DNA of 28,197 nucleotides from a virus, in the IMG/VR virus record IMGVR_UViG_3300032296_002602, positions 1 to 28,197 of that record; one strand, written 5' to 3'. The notes under the pieces were generated by a model, which searched no databases, had not been told where the DNA came from, and worked only from the letters and a program-made list of their open reading frames with translations. Shown piece by piece: positions 25,101-28,197 of the stretch. The stretch's first letter is position 1. Each line of letters starts with the position of its first letter. Position numbers and translations under genes: made by a program.

Positions 25101-25444
25101 ACGGTGCCACTGTGGATATCAAACAACCAGGCGCTACTTCATCGTTAATTAAAAAGTATAGATGTTTAACAACAGGTGAAAATTTTGTTAGACCGTTCGC
25201 AACATTTGATACCGTCAAAGACAGTATAGACTTCTTTAAAGACATCAACCAAAATAGAATACAAGGATATTTTAATCAGGCTAATGACGATAATAAAAAA
25301 ATACAAGCGATTATAAAGTTATTTTATGATACTTGGTATACAGCAGGTTCAAATACACAACCATATAATGAAAATAAAAACTATGACACTTGGTTAAGTA
25401 ACACCCGATGGGCATATACACAAGCAAAAATATTAGGTTTGTAA
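19145..25444 (+). CDS. Very large baseplate hub-like protein
   Basis: 2099 aa from the ATG at 19145 (MADNFGGGEN); an in-frame ATG at 19118 would lengthen the overlap and is less likely. Residues about 125-240 hold a beta-rich domain (FNGVPTVTMTLVDVQGKSLF; YPYPLFELVLKGFYGKAIKYEL; GNYVVNLKFIARTSA) of a style seen in baseplate proteins. Near 1800-1835, PTMYFVLRHMPMFNGTYIIR, then VKHSISPGSFNTEFNG, resembles the last domain of gp27/gpD-type hub proteins (P-x-F-x-G-x-Y-x-I-x-x-V-x-H). The C-terminal 120 residues contain NNLYGATVD and FVRPFATFDTVKDSIDFF, faintly like peptidoglycan-hydrolase domains, but no catalytic Glu can be placed. T4 splits hub functions over gp27 and gp5. Late expression follows from the promoter at 14161. 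The assignment as hub or hub/wedge is inference. Confidence 0.6.
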   Translation: MADNFGGGENIYYEENSNIVLIDPNSVKDSNGVKKDRVIKQENLVMYANLIAKSVPRTKLAVGQDLESSISNTTVASINFLKPQDKNVFDTSYTDEITGAGSTQGQGINQIKFNKGQNPQQTNFVDTQVLGIRDINVDIKFNGVPTVTMTLVDVQGKSLFQTGGNSPYSVFLYYPYPLFELVLKGFYGKAIKYELMLLNFQASFESSTGNYVVNLKFIARTSAMLDDIRLGYLFALPHMYNQYSIPNTPTVNTPNSATASVQQNGTGVTNEITVEPTSKGYSKIKQVFEEYKRRGLIDKNVPVITLNEMSEKLKKYTEFLNREFEKLDFTNIVALERYNESVNKFSKKILQWGETNLDTSKVLVLNNEFNVGVSNNSNLKLYPLKNLSNSLNGVTIQSNVDLSGKVETELTSILNNGLKEFQSVPTELCKSITLDQKAFKVDFFKVKFSDSDINYEATYFQQKQKQVTNPNTDVDFIKFKKDLKTELENNGTLLSVNNTGNIDIIKGNLYYYTIDREVKTTQDIKGQIVQKSKDESERLNKVLKDKLRTNDNVKDLQFRPTVRNVIGTIMASVDAFYQLMDDVHTNAWNQRENTTRLKSIFTTNPSQEGKNIIKTTTTKNPNYFVYPWPQFVQKKETSNKVEYEITYPGSKSASESTQSYNPVIWPEVEFVEEYLKGVLNKDRNFTTDVKPNTELIIKYTPEHAIEIPLKNNVYLQQKVPVENYVYEMYERIYLNTFYSGLYYISGITQDLVFTASDLEVNNVTQSQVIGILNNIISNTLPTTTLYNYLKTTAGENQVGQQWNTFISQNFVTPYINELVKNSSKLFSEKDFNKSANPLNLKSLDNIKTAISANTTNQTTLFDTYPFRINDFAQKMQGTPNEDNRYITINSYGFNDKKLVIDNFSGPNITPLTRNQTNKTGYVDTSTTHTSINNFYNTRYVNNLQKFYTEGNLTYTTDNNVTFTQTTSLLNTPYFINAIVESGDSSGDEKYTKLGYLLLNSLPLSTLHEKYIDSTNGTQKDYIFASLNKFSAVHELPYAWILKMGSVWYRYKKYVETNEDILTSIWKNFDYQTNYDPITSNPKKTYKIPFDGNPTPQDFTLLGSNSIQSGFYPKVINNFYKFFTDTDLFVDSNNVLTYDLNNTSALDLGLVVNGYTNNGKPEGPIRSYYSYLDITQGYTNFFGTQYQDYVCLFPSAGVQPFQQSYFELRASTNTTPITVSEIGQSNEMYNGSVKTFWNAPNYGWFDNLKVKKPTPFEYLKYVRTGTTENQPDFDIGTTYSSIEDLFGVFSKDQLDSFETEFKEFCKKGGQSKIFSPEGDNTTYTNIKSLFKKMFLIKPESGKDNIKLGAQQAAEITDVLSKFIEIKVYLKNGNPKKFDRQQFGYFSKDPQFKPTQPFTYQAYTGDTNPLPSVGGKTVQQSKATDPEAWIALQEYVGFSTISGTDKTIGIEYTQTSTVYDFFRDNQIPFTSGNIELLYPLIRIYATQKNLNPLYNPTTFANDISTILNVAETKRTSIEQQFRLKLPSSINGPKQQSTQNVDSKLDGDIIKLEQWELFKAVNDKWVAGRNFKERLLFEEFLFFDKANRDIGDELIVNTDTIRKYCTWDNSSNSIMSLVRQLISDNRMNFFVMPAYINFYGKSTASNTSRNSSIVNNANDVFSTFTYVDYINSAPKFLCQYVDRPSQTLSLENDPNYPFKSDSFDLGNPTNNPIIQQGSANEKNSNKAVGFVVDFGTINQSIFKSVDINQEQGVTSSEQIQSTIDLGNQGSGKKTMQQTTSLYDFYKNRSYSSTIKTLGNVMIQPTMYFVLRHMPMFNGTYIIRNVKHSISPGSFNTEFNGQRVSANINTKVSDDLASVNEDFSKKLSDKVKQLVTNNTLVTFDSNSNQYLTGDQSKDYILSARTPYQGFIVQTNDITAQDCGENINATYGVIEMSDFISSSITVNELVTLINNSTTDTLLKTYMFSVLYMMGNTTDTDARLKYNQNNLYGATVDIKQPGATSSLIKKYRCLTTGENFVRPFATFDTVKDSIDFFKDINQNRIQGYFNQANDDNKKIQAIIKLFYDTWYTAGSNTQPYNENKNYDTWLSNTRWAYTQAKILGL

Positions 25445-25462
25445 TAAATTAAATAATCGTTA

Positions 25463-25469
25463 TATTTAT
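25463..25469 (+). promoter_or_regulatory. Late-promoter-like heptamer before the 75-aa gene
   Basis: TATTTAT, 13 nt before the ATG at 25483, in the 38-nt gap after the giant baseplate gene. It places the two small genes that follow in the late class. Confidence 0.45.
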
Positions 25470-25482
25470 TAAGAAAAACAAT

Positions 25483-25710
25483 ATGAGTAATTTAAAAAAT
25501 TTATTGGACAACTACTTACAGAAAGATACTGTAATTGCCGAAAAAGATTTAGGTAACGGATATAAAGAAGTTTGTGATTTACAGACTGGTGACTGTTATA
25601 CTGTAAGATTAAAGGATGGTTTAATTGAAAGAGTGGACAACACTATGAAATTAAACAAAACATTAAGAGTAGAAACACCACAAGGTGTTAAAACATTATT
25701 AAACGGTTAA
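25483..25710 (+). CDS. Small protein of unknown function
   Basis: 75 aa. The first 15 residues are an amphipathic helix (MSNLKNLLDNYLQKD). The rest is strand-rich and polar: YKEVCDLQTGDCYTVRLKDG, with a C-x6-C pair at about residues 31 and 38, then IERVDN and a final strand. No domain is recognised and no signal peptide or membrane segment is seen. It lies behind a late-type heptamer and 2 nt ahead of the next gene, so the two are probably translated together. A minor virion or assembly role is the simplest guess. Confidence 0.65.
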   Translation: MSNLKNLLDNYLQKDTVIAEKDLGNGYKEVCDLQTGDCYTVRLKDGLIERVDNTMKLNKTLRVETPQGVKTLLNG

Positions 25711-25712
25711 TC

Positions 25713-26378
25713 ATGGAAAACAAAGTTTCAAAAACAATATTAGAGGAATTAAAAAGATATAATCAAATCAACAGTTATATCGTTGAACAAGACGCGGCAT
25801 TGCCTCCACCACCTGCGGGTGATGAACCTGGTGCGGTTGAACCTCCACCACCAGCGGCTGATGATACAACATTAGGTGGTGCAACTCCACCTGAAGGAGA
25901 AGCGGCACCTGAAACAGGTGCACATATTGATATTGAAAACGACCCTGATGTTGAAGAAATTGAAACGGGTGATTCTGAAGGTGGGAAAAATGATGGTGGT
26001 ACTGAAGAACTGGACATTACAGAATTGGTTACCACACAAAAAGACATGCAGTCAAAACAGGAAGAATACATGAATTCAATGATGTCTAAATTAAATGACT
26101 TAGAAGGTAAATTAGCTCAAATGGATTCAATCTTTGAAAAGATTAATTCAATTGAAGACAAAGTTGAACAATACAGACCAAAAAGTGCTGAAGAAAAAAT
26201 GGAACTAAGGTCTTTAGATTCAGGTCCTTACAATCAAAAGTTATCAGATTTCTTTACTGAAAAAGAACCACAAATGAAACAACAAGGAAAAGAACAATAT
26301 ATTCTAACACCTGATGATGTAGAAAACTACGACAAGATGAATGTTAGAAAATCTTTTGACATTGGTTTACAAAACTAA
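25713..26378 (+). CDS. Acidic, proline-rich coiled-coil protein, unknown function
   Basis: 221 aa, ATG 2 nt after the previous stop. Residues 1-28 are a basic leader helix with I-L-E-E and I-V-E-Q, similar in kind to the HAD protein leader. Residues about 29-65 are low-complexity Pro/Ala/Gly/Glu with PPPP runs. Residues 70-105 are strongly acidic. Residues about 110-155 form a coiled coil (TTQKDMQSKQEEYMNSMMSKL onward). A polar C-terminus follows. Such acidic coiled-coil proteins with protease-type leaders occur as prohead core/scaffold proteins in T4-like phages (compare gp22, gp68), but no homology is visible; it could equally be a tail-fibre or baseplate assembly factor. GC content is locally raised by the proline and alanine codons. 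Confidence 0.7.
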   Translation: MENKVSKTILEELKRYNQINSYIVEQDAALPPPPAGDEPGAVEPPPPAADDTTLGGATPPEGEAAPETGAHIDIENDPDVEEIETGDSEGGKNDGGTEELDITELVTTQKDMQSKQEEYMNSMMSKLNDLEGKLAQMDSIFEKINSIEDKVEQYRPKSAEEKMELRSLDSGPYNQKLSDFFTEKEPQMKQQGKEQYILTPDDVENYDKMNVRKSFDIGLQN

Positions 26379-26393
26379 TTTGATTTCTGAAAA

Positions 26394-26438
26394 AATTGTA
26401 TTATACTTATCTTACATTAAAAGATAAAAAATACAATT
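26394..26438 (+). promoter_or_regulatory. Hairpin abutting the gp32 start codon, candidate autoregulatory site
   Basis: AATTGTATT (26394-26402) is complementary to AATACAATT (26430-26438). Inside it TTATCTT (26407-26413) is complementary to AAGATAA (26421-26427), leaving a 7-nt loop. The two stems (9 and 7 bp) are separated by a small asymmetric internal loop. The outer stem ends on the base before the ATG at 26439. T4 gp32 represses its own mRNA by binding the leader next to a folded element, so a comparable role is plausible. There is no T-run after it, so it does not look like a terminator. Confidence 0.55.
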
Positions 26439-27275
26439 ATGATGACTGACAAAACATTTGATGCCGTTCTGGCGCAGTACGAACAAAACACAAAACCATT
26501 TGGTGACCAACCAATGATGTCACAAGAGGACAGAATGAAACGTTATTTCGCGGCTATTCTTCCTAAAGGTGAAAATTCAGGACAAAGAAGAATTAGAATC
26601 CTCCCAACTACCGATGGTTCATCTCCTTTTAAGGAGGTATGGTTCCACGAAATTCAGGTAAATGGTACTTACAACAAATTTTATGACCCCGACAAAAATG
26701 AAGGCGGACGTTCACCTTTAACTGAGGTTTACGAAGAACTTATGAAAACTGGCAAACAAACTGACAAAGATTTGGCAGCACAGTACAAAGCTCGTAAATT
26801 TTACATTGTTAAGGTTATTGACCGTGACCATGAAGAAGATGGTGTTAAATTTTGGAGATTTAAACACAACTATAAGCAAGATGGTATCTTGGACAAAATC
26901 ATTCCAATTTGGAGAGCTAAAGGTAATTTGACAGACCCAAATGAAGGACGCGATTTGATTATCCAATTGGTTAAATCAAAAACACCAAAAGGAAAAGAAT
27001 ATACTTCAATTCAAACGGTAATGTATGATGACCCAAGCAAATTGTCAGAAGATGCTGAACAATTGGATTCTTGGAAAAACGACCCAACAACTTGGGCTGA
27101 CGTTTACTCTAAAAAACCTGTTGAGTACTTGGAAGCAATCGCTCGTGGTGAAGTTCCACGTTGGGATTCGGAAGCTAAAAAATATGTTTACGGTGATGAC
27201 GCTACTGAAGTATTCGGTGGTACACCTGTGGACCCACAAGCAGGCATGTCACCTGACGAGGAATTACCATTCTAA
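26439..27275 (+). CDS. 32: Single-stranded DNA-binding protein, T4 gp32-like
   Basis: 278 aa (T4 gp32 has 301). The N-terminal region ends in DRMKRYF, which may serve as the basic cooperativity segment. The core has GQRRIRILP and FKEVWFHEIQVNG (about 48-75), KARKFYIVKVIDRDHEEDG (about 116-135) and VKFWRFKHNY. This is the strand order of the gp32 OB-fold, including the aromatic/basic DNA-contact strands and the V-I-x-D-x-x-x-x-E-x-G turn. The protein has no cysteine, so the His-Cys3 zinc site of T4 gp32 is absent. The acidic C-terminus ends in DEELPF, like the tip that bacterial SSB uses to recruit partners. gp32 coats ssDNA in replication, recombination and repair and works with UvsX, encoded just downstream. 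No late heptamer precedes it. Two Met codons lie side by side at the start; the first is used here. Confidence 0.88.
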   Translation: MMTDKTFDAVLAQYEQNTKPFGDQPMMSQEDRMKRYFAAILPKGENSGQRRIRILPTTDGSSPFKEVWFHEIQVNGTYNKFYDPDKNEGGRSPLTEVYEELMKTGKQTDKDLAAQYKARKFYIVKVIDRDHEEDGVKFWRFKHNYKQDGILDKIIPIWRAKGNLTDPNEGRDLIIQLVKSKTPKGKEYTSIQTVMYDDPSKLSEDAEQLDSWKNDPTTWADVYSKKPVEYLEAIARGEVPRWDSEAKKYVYGDDATEVFGGTPVDPQAGMSPDEELPF

Positions 27276-27288
27276 TAAACTAAAACAC

Positions 27289-27324
27289 ATCATGTATGGT
27301 ATCTTGTATGGTACCATACATGAT
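27289..27324 (+). terminator. Stem-loop between gp32 and uvsX, with nested palindrome
   Basis: ATCATGTATGGTA (27289-27301) is fully complementary to TACCATACATGAT (27312-27324), giving a 13-bp stem with a 10-nt loop, followed by TAATTTAT. It lies 14 nt after the gp32 stop. The loop side also holds a second TGTATGGTA, making 27305-27320 a perfect 16-bp palindrome with GGTACC at its centre. It can act as a weak AT-rich terminator, a processing or stability element, or an operator; sequence cannot decide. Confidence 0.6.
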
Positions 27325-27339
27325 TAATTTATATCATAT

Positions 27340-28197
27340 ATGGCTATTAAAAAAAATGATTTCAGCTCAGTAAAGAAAAAATTCTCTACTTCAGCAAAAT
27401 ACAAACCTCAAAGATTTTTTGATTTGGGTTCTGACTTCTTGGACGCTGTAGGACTTCCAGGTCCTGCAATTGGGCACCTAAACATGTTCTTGGGTCACTC
27501 AGACACAGGAAAAACAACCGCTTTGGTTAAAGCCGCTGTTGATGCACAAAAGAAAGGTATTCTACCTGTATTCATTATTACAGAACAAAAATGGTCTTTT
27601 GAACACGCAAAGATTATGGGTTTTGAATGTGAGGAAGTTGTTGACGAAGAAACAGGAGAATCAGATTGGGATGGATTTTACATCTTCAATAATGATTTTG
27701 ATTACATTGAACAAATTACAGATTACATCAATAGTTTGTTAGATGCACAAGAAAAAGGTGAATTGGATTACAGTTTATTATTCTTGTGGGATTCTGTTGG
27801 TTCAGTACCATGTAAGATGACTTACGATGGTAAAGGTGGTAAACAACACAACGCATCAGTACTTGCAGATAAGATTGGTATGGGTATTAACCAACGTATT
27901 TCAGGTTCACGTAAATCGGATTCAAAATACGAAAACACATTGGTTATTGTTAATCAGCCTTGGGTTGAATTACCTGACAATCCATTTGGTCAACCAAAAA
28001 TTAAGGCAAAAGGTGGTGAAGCAATTTGGTTGAACTCATCTTTGGTTTTCTTATTTGGAAATCAAAAAGGTGCGGGAACAAACAAGATTACCGCAACAAA
28101 AGACAAAAGAAGTGTTAAATTTGCAATCAGAACAAAAGTGTCCGTAATGAAAAACCACATCAATGGTTTGGGATATGAGGATGGAAAAATCATTGTA
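27340..28197 (+). CDS. uvsX: Recombinase UvsX/RecA-like, 3' end beyond the window
   Basis: 286 codons are visible and the frame is open at the right edge. Walker A is GHSDTGKT (52-59). The catalytic Glu is E82 in FIITEQ. Walker B is LLFLWDSVGS with D151. TLVIVNQPW (near 204-212) is the RecA motif in which an Asn/Gln senses the nucleotide. The loop regions that contact DNA follow (GKGGKQHNASVLADKIGMG and KIKAKGGEAIWLNSS). T4 UvsX has 391 residues, so about a quarter is missing. UvsX forms filaments on ssDNA and performs strand exchange after displacing gp32; the adjacency of the two genes makes functional sense. It is preceded by an imperfect heptamer (AATTTAT, 27326-27332) and no Shine-Dalgarno sequence. 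Other RecA-like proteins (host-type RecA) are less likely because of the phage context. Confidence 0.88.
   Translation, partial: MAIKKNDFSSVKKKFSTSAKYKPQRFFDLGSDFLDAVGLPGPAIGHLNMFLGHSDTGKTTALVKAAVDAQKKGILPVFIITEQKWSFEHAKIMGFECEEVVDEETGESDWDGFYIFNNDFDYIEQITDYINSLLDAQEKGELDYSLLFLWDSVGSVPCKMTYDGKGGKQHNASVLADKIGMGINQRISGSRKSDSKYENTLVIVNQPWVELPDNPFGQPKIKAKGGEAIWLNSSLVFLFGNQKGAGTNKITATKDKRSVKFAIRTKVSVMKNHINGLGYEDGKIIV

Noticed and set aside
25800-25920. CCACCACC-rich repeats in the acidic protein gene as a tandem repeat element
   Set aside because: They are codons for a proline/alanine-rich linker in an intact frame, not an independent repeat.
1-28197. tRNA genes, CRISPR arrays, insertion sequences, attachment sites
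   Set aside because: No cloverleaf-like segments, regular spaced repeats, transposase motifs or integrase were seen on either strand; the window is packed with coding sequence.

Overview
The window is a 28.2 kb piece of an AT-rich, T4-like contractile-tailed phage genome (myovirus morphology, Caudoviricetes). It carries recognisable counterparts of the T4 neck proteins (gp13, gp14 and gp15-like), tail sheath (gp18), tail tube (gp19), a hub or tail-assembly chaperone (gp26-like), tape measure (gp29-like), two giant baseplate proteins with a small LysM-like one between them, the ssDNA-binding protein gp32 and the recombinase UvsX. Almost no gene start has a Shine-Dalgarno sequence; starts are preceded by A/T-rich DNA. 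That is typical of phages and hosts of the Bacteroidota, so a flavobacterial or similar host is my inference. Both ends cut through genes.

Layout. 1-4816 is read leftward: an SNF2-type helicase, a 520-residue Fe/Mn superoxide dismutase domain fused to a C-terminal domain with a PD-(D/E)XK-nuclease-like signature, a gp13-like neck protein, and a truncated beta-rich protein. 4870-6446 is read rightward: a gp14-like neck protein and a gp15-like tail completion protein. A 56-residue ribbon-helix-helix-like gene at 6438-6608 reads leftward. The tail cassette follows from 6734 to 25444, all rightward: sheath, terminator, 48-aa ORF, HAD-type phosphatase, tube, terminator, gp26-like protein, overlapping small ORF, tape measure, 1551-aa baseplate protein, LysM-like protein, 2099-aa baseplate protein. 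Two small proteins (25483-26378) lead to the replication/recombination genes gp32 (26439-27275) and uvsX (27340 to the end).

Control. The heptamer TATTTAT, always read in the direction of the gene, lies 4-42 nt in front of ten starts. These starts are nearly all at the heads of transcription units of virion genes. It is absent in front of the helicase and gp32 and imperfect in front of uvsX. It is the best candidate for this phage's late promoter element and is the exact reverse complement of the core of the T4 late element TATAAATA. Coupled genes inside units use TAATG or short overlaps instead. Two clear hairpin terminators follow the high-copy sheath and tube genes. A 45-nt hairpin abuts the gp32 start codon and may be an autoregulatory site.

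The most unusual items are the superoxide dismutase/nuclease-like fusion with its own late-type promoter motif; the HAD phosphatase between sheath and tube with a possible capsid-targeting leader; an OmpA-like domain inside a baseplate protein; a cysteine-free gp32 with a bacterial-SSB-like tail tip; and the out-of-frame overlap at the gp26-like gene. All identifications are from reading motifs by eye; no database search was run.
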